From contig NZ_JANQOO010000021.1 in NCBI RefSeq assembly GCF_028285715.1, forward strand, positions 248,001-312,000: DNA of 64,000 bases, given 5' to 3'. The translations under genes were made by a program, and so were the position numbers. The notes beneath the pieces were generated by a model, which worked only from the letters and a program-made list of their open reading frames with translations, made no database searches and had not been told where the DNA came from. This DNA is from Ulvibacterium sp. Its GTDB lineage: Bacteria; Bacteroidota; Bacteroidia; Flavobacteriales; Flavobacteriaceae. Positions 19,730 through 27,377 of this stretch are shown here, piece after piece. Position 1 is the stretch's first letter. Each line of letters starts with the position of its first letter.

Positions 19730-20577
19730 TCCACAGCGCCCAATCGTATCACAGCATTCAGTTTTCCGACCAGGTCCCTCGCTACTTGCGCCGTGTATTC
19801 CTTTTTTCTGTATTTGGTAACGGATACAATACCCGAAATAGAATTTGTAATAAACAGTTCGTCGGACTTTTGAAGCTCAAAAGGGGAAATGGACACTTCT
19901 TCCAAACTATAATGGTTTAGGTTACCGATAATCTCCAAAAGTTTCTTCCGGATAATCCCATTAAGACAACCATCGCTTAATGGCGGGGTCTTGATGGTAG
20001 TTCCCTGTACCAGAAAAATATTTCCGTTCAAGGCCTCGACCACCATTTTGTTCTGGTTTAGCAATAAGCAATTGTCATAGCCATTTTCTTGGGCATAGAT
20101 GCTCCCTGTTACATTAATAAGCCTATGGCTGGTCTTTAAGGTGGAAAGCAGGCCGGCATTCACATAAAAATCCTTAAAAAGCTCCACCACAATGGATTTT
20201 TCCTCCAAGACATAAAAGGGACTGGTCAGTTCCTTACATTCTACAACATAGGAAACTGCATTGCTTTTGGGTAAATATAGCCCCCCGTTATTCCTAAAAA
20301 CGGTAAAACGGACTCTCCAGTTTTTAGTGGATGGATCGGCGTGAATCGTTTTAAGTATTTCAGCTTCCAGGAATTCCATGGTAAACTCCATAGGAATTTC
20401 CATACGTAATATGCGCATGGAGGCCATAAGTCGTAGATAATGGTCCTCCCAAAGCAAGATTTGCCCATCTACGGCACGTAGGGTCTCAAAAAGGGAGTCG
20501 CCATAGCGTAGTCCTCTATTTTCATGATTTAAGAAAAAAGCATTTTCGGGAAGGAGCTTACCGTTAAAATTGACCAT
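19726..20577 (-). CDS. Aminotransferase class IV (branched-chain / aminodeoxychorismate lyase type)
   Basis: 283 residues from ATG at 20577 (MVNFNGKLLPENAFFLNHEN), the normal fold-type IV start; an upstream in-frame ATG at 20679 would lie in the preceding gene. PLP enzyme: RGLRYGDSLFETLRA (N-terminal), LKTSHRLINVTGSIYAQENG with the PLP Lys in TLKTSHR, and VVEALNGNIFLVQG. Could be 4-amino-4-deoxychorismate lyase (pabC) or a D-/branched-chain aminotransferase; the active-site pattern does not settle it. Confidence 0.88.
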   Translation of the reverse strand: MVNFNGKLLPENAFFLNHENRGLRYGDSLFETLRAVDGQILLWEDHYLRLMASMRILRMEIPMEFTMEFLEAEILKTIHADPSTKNWRVRFTVFRNNGGLYLPKSNAVSYVVECKELTSPFYVLEEKSIVVELFKDFYVNAGLLSTLKTSHRLINVTGSIYAQENGYDNCLLLNQNKMVVEALNGNIFLVQGTTIKTPPLSDGCLNGIIRKKLLEIIGNLNHYSLEEVSISPFELQKSDELFITNSISGIVSVTKYRKKEYTAQVARDLVGKLNAVIRLGAVD

Positions 20578-20630
20578 AAAAAAACCTTGAAAAAAATCAA
20601 GGTCAAATATAGAATTAAAATAAGAAATCG

Positions 20631-21014
20631 TTATTGGGATCCCAAAACGTGTTTTAAATCGGAGACTTGATTTTCCCAAAGCATTTTGGCCTCGTCCACC
20701 TCATCCTCTTCCGCAAAATCCGTAATAAACAGGGAAACGTCCTTTGTGATTTCATCCACAATGATCTTCATTTCAAAATACGAATCATCCTCGTTTTCCT
20801 CCCAGGCAAATTTTACGAATTCATCGCTTTTGCGTTTTAGCAGTTTGGCAACCTCCTCGGAACCGTCCCAAATAAAACTGAACATCTCCCCACGGGAGTT
20901 TACGTTGTCCGCAAACCATTCCGAAAGTCCGGATGGGGTGGACAGGTATTGATACAGTAATTGGGGAGAGGACTGTATCACAAATTCAAGTTCAAATTTT
21001 ATTTTATCGTCCAT
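20631..21014 (-). CDS. START-like domain-containing protein
   Basis: 127 residues from ATG at 21014 (MDDKIKFELEFVIQSSPQLL). Helix-grip fold of the AHSA1/START type: LYQYLSTPSGLSEWFADNVN, FSFIWDGSEEVAKLL, YFEMKIIVDEITKDVSLFIT. Very acidic. This small family is widespread in Bacteroidota and unlinked to a known ligand. 53 bp upstream of the aminotransferase in the same direction, so probably co-transcribed. Confidence 0.88.
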   Translation of the reverse strand: MDDKIKFELEFVIQSSPQLLYQYLSTPSGLSEWFADNVNSRGEMFSFIWDGSEEVAKLLKRKSDEFVKFAWEENEDDSYFEMKIIVDEITKDVSLFITDFAEEDEVDEAKMLWENQVSDLKHVLGSQ

Positions 21015-21097
21015 TACGATGATTTTTTCTTCGGGCAATATATATATTTCCAAATGATAAAAAAATAAAACCGATGGAATAATTTGAACTGCCAGAG

Positions 21098-21128
21098 TTG
21101 ATAGGCACAAAATTAAACTTTATATTTG
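21098..21128 (+). promoter_or_regulatory. Promoter of tRNA-Met
   Basis: TTG at 21098-21100 and TATATTTG at 21121-21128 with a 20-bp spacer; the tRNA 5' end is 19 bp downstream. Confidence 0.65.
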
Positions 21129-21146
21129 CAGCCGTTTTAATCAAAT

Positions 21147-21220
21147 GGCGAGGTAGCTCAGGTGGTTAGAGCGCAGGATTCATAACCCTGAGGTCGGGAG
21201 TTCAAGTCTCCCTCTCGCTA
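21147..21220 (+). tRNA. tRNA-Met (anticodon CAT)
   Basis: 74-nt cloverleaf. The acceptor stem GGCGAGG pairs with TCTCGCT (two G-U pairs), the D arm is GCTC..GAGC, the anticodon loop is TTCATAA and the T arm is GGGAG-TTCAAGT-CTCCC. The discriminator A is at 21220 and the CCA end is not encoded. Looks like an elongator (no GGG/CCC initiator anticodon stem), though a CAT tRNA modified to read Ile cannot be excluded. Marks the left edge of an accessory island. Confidence 0.92.
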
Positions 21221-21223
21221 CAA

Positions 21224-21252
21224 GCCCTTCCATATTCCAGGAGGGGTTTTTG
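21224..21252 (+). terminator. Terminator after tRNA-Met
   Basis: CCCTTCC (21225-21231) pairs with GGAGGGG (21240-21246), with one G-T pair, followed by TTTTTG. Confidence 0.8.
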
Positions 21253-21388
21253 TTTTAGTGTCAAAGATTAGGAAAGGGGGTGGTTGACATCAAGTCCTAG
21301 GATATACTGACATCCCACTATCTTTTCAAGGCAAAATGCCCCGTGAAGGACCATCCCTCGATAAGATCATAGCGGAACCAGTAGTCCG

Positions 21389-21756
21389 ATGAGGGCATGG
21401 CAACCCCACGAAAGGTACTGTCCCAACCCAACCCTGCCTGGTGAACTTAGGACCTACTTTAAGGAGTACAGGCCCAAGGAATACTTATTCGAGGGACCAG
21501 GGAATCGTCCCTATTCCTCATCAAGTGCTTTAAGAATAATTGTAAAAGCTGTCAACAAAGCAGGTGTCCCAAAAAAGGTAACCCCCATATGCTGCGACAT
21601 AGTTTTGCCACCCATTTATTGGAAAATGGTACAGATTTAAGATTTATTCAAGAACTTTTGGGGCACAATAGCCCAAAAACAACAATGATTTATACCCATG
21701 TTAGCACCACGAGTTTGGACAAAATAAAAAACCCTTTCGATGATTTTGAACTTTGA
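21389..21756 (+). pseudogene. Frameshifted C-terminal remnant of a tyrosine recombinase/integrase
   Basis: From about 21437 the reading gives [17 protein letters not shown], then a one-base loss near 21586 (ACCCCCAT) shifts the frame. Past that point the other frame continues with [38 protein letters not shown] and [10 protein letters not shown] to TGA at 21754-21756. The catalytic HxxR, the H of LLGHN and the Tyr of MIYTH are intact, but the N-terminal half (SAM-like domain and first Arg) is missing. This C-terminus is typical of flavobacterial XerC/D-like and integron-type integrases. It ends 78 bp before the first cassette boundary. Confidence 0.85.
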
Positions 21757-21801
21757 AATAAGGAACAACCCTTTTCATCGGTTTTATTCCTATTTTAGGT
21801 G

Positions 21802-21828
21802 TATATAGATGTATTTTACATCCATATA
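21802..21828 (+). repeat. Hairpin immediately before the first cassette boundary
   Basis: 12-bp inverted repeat TATATAGATGTA / TACATCCATATA with a TTT loop and one mismatch. It sits 5 bp before the GTT boundary at 21834, between the integrase remnant and the first cassette gene. It could be part of an attI-like platform or a terminator for the integrase; neither is proven. Confidence 0.5.
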
Positions 21829-21833
21829 AGCAA

Positions 21834-22579
21834 GTTGTGCTTAATTTAAAAAGGCAAAATATTTGGAAAACTGGTGGACATTAATCGGAACTCTTTTAGG
21901 AGCAATTATAGCTGGACTTGCAGTGATTCTAAATTCACGTTATACAGCAAAAACGACTTTGAAAAGAGAAAACCGCAATAGACTGATTGATGAAAAAGAA
22001 AGAGATGTTCAGGAATTGGAGAAGCTTTACCAAGACATTTTACACCTTCTGGATAAACTAATTAGGAGTCTGGGCTCATTGACCGAATCTGAACTTGAAA
22101 AATATTACAAACTAGAGATTCGATTGGATTTACTTTCAACCAAAGAGATTACCGAAAAGCTTAACGATGTTTCTAGTGCTATTTCAAAAATGGTATCTGA
22201 ATTAACAAAGATGCCAGAAGAATTTATTCCAAAATTTGAGGAGGATAGCGAACGTAAATGGAGACTGAATGAAAGGAAAAAAGCGAAAGAAAAACGCGAA
22301 AAAGAATCGAAAAAATACACACCTGATATTGGTAGCAAATACAATGAACTAAGTGAATTGATGAAAATCGATTTACAGAAAAGAAGGATTTTAGATATTG
22401 ATGAATATCTAGAATATCGTAAAAAAAACTAAGCACAACATTGGCTATAATTCAGCTTTCCCTTCTGCCCTATTTGAAAATCTATATCTTTAAATTGGCT
22501 GGATTTTTTAGCTGGAAAATCCCGTTGGGATTTCCCAAGTCGACCTGCCTGCTGGGGGCAGGAATCATAGCCGAGATCG
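21834..22579 (+). mobile_element. Integron-like gene cassette A
   Basis: Unit bounded by G|TTGTGCTTAA at 21834 and by G|TTAGCA at 22579. Its leading GTTGTGC is the exact reverse complement of GCACAAC, the first half-site of its own 3' attC-like element. That is what excision of an integron cassette would predict. It holds one gene in forward orientation. Confidence 0.6.
21863..22432 (+). CDS. Membrane-anchored coiled-coil protein of unknown function
   Basis: 189 residues from TTG at 21863. One N-terminal transmembrane helix (WTLIGTLLGAIIAGLAVIL, about 5-23) is followed by a long, strongly charged helical cytoplasmic region (RENRNRLIDEKERDVQEL, RLNERKKAKEKREKESKK) likely to form coiled coil. 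No family recognised. It is the single gene of a cassette-like unit, its stop codon directly touches the attC-like element, and it is visibly richer in A and lysine codons than the neighbouring core genes. Confidence 0.75.
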   Translation: MENWWTLIGTLLGAIIAGLAVILNSRYTAKTTLKRENRNRLIDEKERDVQELEKLYQDILHLLDKLIRSLGSLTESELEKYYKLEIRLDLLSTKEITEKLNDVSSAISKMVSELTKMPEEFIPKFEEDSERKWRLNERKKAKEKREKESKKYTPDIGSKYNELSELMKIDLQKRRILDIDEYLEYRKKN

Positions 22580-22585
22580 TTAGCA
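22433..22585 (+). repeat. attC-like site 1
   Basis: 153 bp. R''-like GCACAAC (22433-22439), 3-nt spacer, L'' GGCTATAATTC; at the far end L' GAATCATAGCC, 6-nt spacer GAGATC, R' GTTAGCA. L'' and L' are complementary at 10 of 11 positions. Two further internal inverted repeats lie in the middle (GGAAAATCCC/GGGATTTCC and a CTGCC/GGCAG pair). This is the layout of an integron attC. Confidence 0.65.
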
Positions 22586-23275
22586 AACATTTAAATCAAA
22601 TTGATGAAAAGTAAGAAAGCTCTTTTGGTAATTGATATGCAAAAGGGTTCTTTCACGCCCAAAACCCCTCGATTTGACACGAGTGGAGTCGTAAACCGAA
22701 TAAACGGACTGGCGGACTTGTTCCGCAAAATGGACTTTCCGGTAATTTTTATCCAACACGATGGAAATGGTACTGGAAAGTTTGAAAAGAACTCTTGGGA
22801 ATGGGAATTGTTGGACGAACTTAAAATCAAACCGACTGACATTCGACTGGACAAATATGCAAACGATGTTTTTTACAAATCTGGACTTCAGGACAAACTT
22901 GCGGAATTGAAAACGCAAGAATTGTTAATTACTGGTTGTGCAACGGATTTTTGCGTAGAATCTACGATTCAATCTGCCCTGACAAAAGATTATGACATAA
23001 CCGTGGTTGCAGACGGACATACAACAGGTGAAAGGCCTCATTTAAGTGCGGAAAAAGTAATTGGACACTATAATTGGGTGTGGCAAAACATGATTCCAAC
23101 AAACGGAAAAATAAAAGTGGAAAACTACGCTGGAATAATAAAAACGTTTGCTAACACGGTGTATAATTAATTGCGGGCGGAATTTCCACATTGGAAATTC
23201 CTGCAATCAATTATCTTTAAAGTCAAGCGGACATTTTCCACGGGAAAAGTCCGCAACCAATCATACACATGACCG
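22580..23275 (+). mobile_element. Integron-like gene cassette B
   Basis: Starts TTAGCAAACAT and ends at the G of the next GTT at 23275. Its own R'' is ACGTTTGCTAAC at the 3' end; the reverse complement GTTAGCAAACGT matches the cassette's leading GTTAGCAAACAT at 11 of 12 positions. Carries one isochorismatase-like gene. Confidence 0.62.
22604..23170 (+). CDS. Isochorismatase-like cysteine hydrolase
   Basis: 188 residues from ATG at 22604. Alpha/beta hydrolase of the nicotinamidase/isochorismatase superfamily: ALLVIDMQKGSF (catalytic Asp), FPVIFIQHDG, and ELLITGCATDFCVESTIQSA with the nucleophile Cys in TDFCVEST. A Lys of the DKYANDVF segment fits the third triad residue. Substrate unknown. 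Cassette-borne: the last codons overlap the attC-like site, as seen for true integron cassette genes. Confidence 0.88.
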   Translation: MKSKKALLVIDMQKGSFTPKTPRFDTSGVVNRINGLADLFRKMDFPVIFIQHDGNGTGKFEKNSWEWELLDELKIKPTDIRLDKYANDVFYKSGLQDKLAELKTQELLITGCATDFCVESTIQSALTKDYDITVVADGHTTGERPHLSAEKVIGHYNWVWQNMIPTNGKIKVENYAGIIKTFANTVYN

Positions 23276-23282
23276 TTAGGGC
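23149..23282 (+). repeat. attC-like site 2
   Basis: 134 bp. R'' TGCTAAC (23149-23155), spacer ACG, L'' GTGTATAATTAATTGCGG; 3' arm CCGCAACCAATCATACAC, 6-nt spacer ATGACC, R' GTTAGGGC (23275-23282). The two 18-nt arms pair at about 15 positions, with unpaired bases as in attC hairpins. The inner region has further inverted repeats (GAATTTCCACATTGGAAATTC). Confidence 0.65.
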
Positions 23283-23295
23283 ACAATGTAAGTAC

Positions 23296-23943
23296 ATGAA
23301 ATACCGACCAACGATTCTAAACATTGCTTCTTTAGGTCTAATGGTTTGGAGCCATTATACTTATTGGACTTCTAAAAGTACGGATGTTGAAGGCTGGGGA
23401 ATGTTGGCTCTAATTGTATTGACTGGTGCTGGAATTTTAGGATTGGTAATTGACGCCATAATACAGAGATTTTCAAATAATTGGCTTCTGACCAATGTAA
23501 TTGGTATTCTAATCTTGGCTGGACATTATATTTTCAATCTTTGGCACTCAAGAGAAAAAATTATAATTCTACCTGATAATTACAAAGGACATATCACAAT
23601 TGTTTATGGTGTTGAGAATACAGAACCTCTTTTTAAATCAAACTTGAACTTTGGATACGAGGTCAAAATCCCAACATCAGGCATATTGTTTACTTCTACC
23701 AAAGAAAATAATGATGTCTCTAGAACAAAAGTAATAATGCGCAATGGAGTAAAGTTAAATACTTCAAGTGACCCTAAAGCACTTCATGCCCTTCTAAGTG
23801 GAAGAGGAAATTTTGACTGTAATGGAAAAAATTGGGAATATAGAAGTTGGCATATTTCAAATAAAAACTGGTGGAGTAGCAATTCGGATTCCGATACGAC
23901 TTCAGTAAAAAAAATTAAAAACTATTGTGCTGGAATTAAATAA
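23296..23943 (+). CDS. Membrane protein of unknown function (cassette gene)
   Basis: 215 residues from ATG at 23296. An earlier ATG at 23269 would span the cassette boundary and is rejected. Three N-terminal transmembrane helices (ILNIASLGLMVWSHYTYW, MLALIVLTGAGILGLVID, VIGILILAGHYIFNLW) precede a soluble domain (IIILPDNYKGHITIVYGVE, GYEVKIPTSGILFTSTKE) that faintly recalls DUF6843-type proteins. No confident family. AT-rich compared with core genes. Confidence 0.7.
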   Translation: MKYRPTILNIASLGLMVWSHYTYWTSKSTDVEGWGMLALIVLTGAGILGLVIDAIIQRFSNNWLLTNVIGILILAGHYIFNLWHSREKIIILPDNYKGHITIVYGVENTEPLFKSNLNFGYEVKIPTSGILFTSTKENNDVSRTKVIMRNGVKLNTSSDPKALHALLSGRGNFDCNGKNWEYRSWHISNKNWWSSNSDSDTTSVKKIKNYCAGIK

Positions 23944-23951
23944 AAAACTTT

Positions 23952-23985
23952 GCCCAACAAGGGCTATAATTCATTGCTTCCCTAA
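23952..23985 (+). repeat. attC-like site 3, left half only
   Basis: GCCCAAC (a perfect RYYYAAC half-site), spacer AAG, then GGCTATAATTCATTGC, nearly identical to site 1 L''. The right half is missing, so the site was truncated or interrupted. Confidence 0.55.
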
Positions 23986-24122
23986 AATTTACTGCTTACT
24001 AATGCTGGCCGGCAATAACAGACTGTCGGTAAAGGAAGTTTTGTCGCAGTAGTACAACCTTGCCTATGGTGAGTACTGCGGAGAGGGAGATATTACCCTT
24101 ATTTGGAGTATTGCCACTAATT
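23986..24122. other. Short non-coding stretch with an imperfect hairpin
   Basis: No gene seen. CGCAGTA (24045-24051) pairs with TACTGCG (24074-24080) around a partly paired loop. One forward frame reads like decayed coding sequence (YNLAYGEYCGEGDITLIW) preceded by a stop, but it matches no family I recognise. Confidence 0.35.
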
Positions 24123-24569
24123 TCATAAGTCCATTTCGCTATTGTCCATTCCTACTCGATTTTTATCAATTATAAAAATATATTCTTTTCCTTCTTTAAA
24201 TATTGAATAATAATTTGAATTAACTTTTTTAAAAATAGTATCACCGATTGCCACATGCTGTATTGAAAAATCATCCGAATTTTCACTATTAAAAGAGCAA
24301 CTTAGAAATGTACTTTCATTTTCATTAATTCCAATGCTGATATAAACAATGTCATTCACGTATACATCGGATATTTTCTCATAATCATATTCGCTTGTGT
24401 ATGAAAATTCAAATCTCTCTTTAGACCCTAGACAAAATCTTTGATCAGTAAAGATTTTTTTGTAAAGCATTGGTAAATAAAGTACTATGAGCATCAAAAT
24501 CATTGTAACAATAATAGCTGCCACTGGCTTTAATATAAAATTTTTAGTCTTTTTAAAATCATTTTTCAT
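24123..24569 (-). CDS. Small membrane protein of unknown function
   Basis: 148 residues. One transmembrane helix near the N-terminus (PVAAIIVTMILMLIVLYLPML, split by charge only at the ends), then an acidic extracytoplasmic domain with beta character (DVYVNDIVYISIGINENES, YIFIIDKNRVGM). No family recognised. AT-rich and orphan, opposite to the cassette genes, at the right edge of the accessory island; probably acquired. Confidence 0.65.
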   Translation of the reverse strand: MKNDFKKTKNFILKPVAAIIVTMILMLIVLYLPMLYKKIFTDQRFCLGSKERFEFSYTSEYDYEKISDVYVNDIVYISIGINENESTFLSCSFNSENSDDFSIQHVAIGDTIFKKVNSNYYSIFKEGKEYIFIIDKNRVGMDNSEMDL

Positions 24570-24772
24570 AACTAATGATACTCCAAATTATTCTTCTGGC
24601 GTTTCTACCCATTTGATAACACTAGTTTTACTTCTAATGCCTTTCATGAAACATATTAAAAATTAAATAAATCTATCCAGGTAAGGTGAAAAACCTCCCT
24701 GCTTATCCACTAAAATACAAAAGCATAAAGAACCAAAAATTATAGTCGTTTTTTCTTTTCCAAATCATGAAG

Positions 24773-24781
24773 TAACTTTAG
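24773..24781 (+). promoter_or_regulatory. Probable -7 element TAACTTTAG
   Basis: TAACTTTAG sits 15 bp before the DUF294 gene start and resembles the TAnnTTTG box. The -33 element is unclear. The rest of 24570-24796 shows no gene. Confidence 0.4.
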
Positions 24782-24796
24782 CTATAAAACCGCGGT

Positions 24797-26716
24797 ATGC
24801 AAAATACCATCTCGGAAAGGGTGGCCGATTTTCTGGAAAACTTCCCCCCATTTAATGCATTGGAAAAATCCAAATTGGATAAACTATCCCAAGAGGTTTC
24901 CATCGCCTATCATGAAAAAGGTGGCTTGGTCTTTTCGGAAGACGAGACCCCGCACGATTTTTTTTACATCGTGCACGAAGGGGCCATTGCCCTTCGCAAA
25001 ATTGCCAACAATGAAATTGTTGACATCTGTGATGAAGGGGATATTTTTGGCTTACGGCCCTTAATGGCTCATGAAAATTACAAATTGGAGGCCCGGGCAC
25101 ACGAAGAAAGTATCTTATACGGTATCCCGATCGCTATATTCAAACCCTACGCCAAGGAGAATGAAGAGGTAGGAAATTTTCTTATCGAAAGTTTTGCATC
25201 CAATACCCGCAATCCCTACTCCAAGGTACATCGTGGAAAACTCTACGGGAATGAAAATGCCCAAAACATAAACCCCGAGGTAAAGTTGTTGGACTTACAA
25301 CCCGTAAGCTATTCCAAAAAAGTGGTGAGCTGTACCCCAGGTACCAGCATGAAAAAGGTGGCCGAGACCATGACAAAACACCGAATCGGCTCAATTTTAG
25401 TATTGGAAAACGAGCTGCCCATTGGTGTTATCACCGACAAGGATCTGAGGAACAAAATTGTAACGGGCCTGTTTTCCATAGACAGTCCGGCTTCGGAAAT
25501 AATGTCGCATCCTGTGATTACCTATCCCAGAAAAATGACGGTGACCCAGGCCCAAATGGCCATGATGAAAAGCAACATCAGTCATTTGGTACTCACCCAC
25601 GATGGCACACCGCATACCAAGGCTGTGGGAATCCTCTCCAAACATGACGTAATGGTATCCCTAGGGGACAATCCCGCGGTATTGGTAAAGGCGATTAAAC
25701 GGGCAAAAAAATACAAGCAGATAAAGCCCTTGCGCAAAAGCATACAACATCTCTTACAGGGCTATTTAGATCAGAATATTCCTATGGGACTGATTGCCAA
25801 AATACTATCCGAGCTTAACGATACCTGTATTAAACAGGTCATTGCCATTTCATTACAAAAAATGAAGAGACCCCCACCGGTCAAATTTGCCTGGTTGTCC
25901 ATGGGCAGTCAGGGGCGCAGTGAGCAAATGTTGCATACGGACCAGGACAATGCCCTACTTTTTGAAGATGTTGCGGAAAGTCAAAAGGCCAAGGTTACCA
26001 AATATTTCCTGACCCTCGCCAAGCATGTGACCCATGGACTCCATGTTATAGGGTTCGATTACTGCCCAGCCGAGATGATGGCCTCCAACCCCAAATGGTG
26101 CCTAAGTTTGCAGGAATGGAAGGATAAGGTATCCCACTGGATTACGAATCCCGGACCGGACGAAGTACTCATGTCCTCCATTTTTTTTGATTACAATGTT
26201 TCCTATGGGGACAAAGAGGTGGTAAATACGTTATCGGAGCATATTTTTCAATGTACCGAAACCTATCCGATCTTTTTTCTACATCTTGCCAGTGGTGCTT
26301 TGCAAAACCCAAGTCCAACAGGATTCTTCCGCCAATTTTTGGTGGAACAAGACGGGGCGCACAAGGATTTCTTTGACCTTAAACGAAGGGCGTTGATGCC
26401 CCTTATCGATGCAGCGCGAGTGCTCATTTTGTCTCATTCCGTAAAGGGAATCGGCAATACCTGGGAGCGTTATGAAAAATTAGCGGAATTGGAACCTAAG
26501 AATAGTGAGCTTTTTTTGGCCTGTTCCTATGCGACCAAGGCGCTCTTAAAGTTTAGGACAAAACAGGGGTTGTTGCATCACGACTCCGGGAGGTATATTG
26601 CGCTGGAAAAATTGAACAAGGAAGAAAGGATAAAATTGAAACGAACCTTCAAAACGATTAAGGAAATACAAGAATTGCTTTCCGTTCGGTTCCAAGTCTC
26701 CAATTTATTACGGTAA
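24797..26716 (+). CDS. Cyclic-nucleotide-binding / CBS pair / DUF294 nucleotidyltransferase-like protein
   Basis: 639 residues. Order: cNMP-binding-like domain (about 1-130, FYIVHEGAIALRKI, IFGLRPLMAHENY), two CBS motifs (about 175-300, HRIGSILVLENELPIGVITD and ISHLVLTHDG), DUF294 nucleotidyltransferase-like domain with GSQGRSEQML and HTDQDNALLFED (about 369-390), and a helical DUF294_C. In other bacteria such proteins pair with a DnaQ-like exonuclease, as here. Role is probably signalling or uridylyltransferase-like regulation; unproven. Its stop overlaps the next start by one base. Confidence 0.9.
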   Translation: MQNTISERVADFLENFPPFNALEKSKLDKLSQEVSIAYHEKGGLVFSEDETPHDFFYIVHEGAIALRKIANNEIVDICDEGDIFGLRPLMAHENYKLEARAHEESILYGIPIAIFKPYAKENEEVGNFLIESFASNTRNPYSKVHRGKLYGNENAQNINPEVKLLDLQPVSYSKKVVSCTPGTSMKKVAETMTKHRIGSILVLENELPIGVITDKDLRNKIVTGLFSIDSPASEIMSHPVITYPRKMTVTQAQMAMMKSNISHLVLTHDGTPHTKAVGILSKHDVMVSLGDNPAVLVKAIKRAKKYKQIKPLRKSIQHLLQGYLDQNIPMGLIAKILSELNDTCIKQVIAISLQKMKRPPPVKFAWLSMGSQGRSEQMLHTDQDNALLFEDVAESQKAKVTKYFLTLAKHVTHGLHVIGFDYCPAEMMASNPKWCLSLQEWKDKVSHWITNPGPDEVLMSSIFFDYNVSYGDKEVVNTLSEHIFQCTETYPIFFLHLASGALQNPSPTGFFRQFLVEQDGAHKDFFDLKRRALMPLIDAARVLILSHSVKGIGNTWERYEKLAELEPKNSELFLACSYATKALLKFRTKQGLLHHDSGRYIALEKLNKEERIKLKRTFKTIKEIQELLSVRFQVSNLLR

Positions 26717-27375
26717 TGGGACTTTTCAGCAAAAAAAAGAGAGGTAACTTTCCTTCGTATTGGGAGGAATACGAAGCTTTGTTCCAAAAAAAACAAACCG
26801 AAAATCTCCAAGAAGTCCGTTTTGTGGTTCTGGATACGGAAACTACCGGTTTTGATTATAACAAAGACCGTATCCTGTCCATCGGGGCCTTGACCTTGCA
26901 ACACAAAAAGATCAAGGTAGCCGAAAGCTTTTCAGCTTATCTGGAACAAGAGGTCCATTCCAAGGAAACGGTTAAAATACATGGTATCCGCAAAGAGGGA
27001 AGAAAGGATACCATTCCGGAAGAGGAGGCCTTACAAAAGTTTTTGGCTTTTTTGGGAAATGCCGTTATAATCGCCCATCATGCCCTATTCGACATCCATA
27101 TGATCAATGCCGCCCTAGACCGTTTGCACCTGCCCGATTTAAAGAACCGATATTTGGATACCTCCTCATTATACAAAAAAACACGCCTTAGATCCAATCT
27201 CATTCAACAGCAGGAAAGCTATACCCTGGACGAACTCGCGGATATGTTCAATATCTCAAAAAAAGATCGACATACGGCTTTGGGCGATGCCTACATTACG
27301 GCTATTGCCTTCCTTAAGATATTGGCAAAACTGCGGGAGAAAAGAGAGGTGACCTTAAAATGGTTATTAAAGTAA
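26716..27375 (+). CDS. DnaQ-like 3'-5' exonuclease (DEDDh)
   Basis: 219 residues. Exonuclease motifs: VVLDTETTGFDYNKDRI (Exo I, Asp and Glu), IIAHHALFDIHMINAAL (Exo II, Asp), and DRHTALGDAYITA (Exo III, His and Asp). Resembles the proofreading epsilon subunit, but its conserved pairing with the DUF294 gene (1-bp overlap) points to a separate, regulated nuclease. Cytosolic. Confidence 0.92.
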   Translation: MGLFSKKKRGNFPSYWEEYEALFQKKQTENLQEVRFVVLDTETTGFDYNKDRILSIGALTLQHKKIKVAESFSAYLEQEVHSKETVKIHGIRKEGRKDTIPEEEALQKFLAFLGNAVIIAHHALFDIHMINAALDRLHLPDLKNRYLDTSSLYKKTRLRSNLIQQQESYTLDELADMFNISKKDRHTALGDAYITAIAFLKILAKLREKREVTLKWLLK

Positions 27376-27377
27376 AA

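Larger units (their letters stand above)
23276..23985 (+). mobile_element. Integron-like gene cassette C, 3' site truncated
   Basis: Begins TTAGGGCACAAT after the G at 23275. Its R'' is TTTGCCCAAC at 23949-23958, whose complement GTTGGGCA matches the leading GTTAGGGCA with one extra base. L'' GGCTATAATTC follows, but no L'/R' partner is found before 24122, so this cassette marks a broken end of the array. Confidence 0.55.

Noticed and set aside
23269-23295. ATG at 23269 for cassette gene C
   Set aside because: It spans the proposed cassette edge, so the start would belong to the neighbouring unit.
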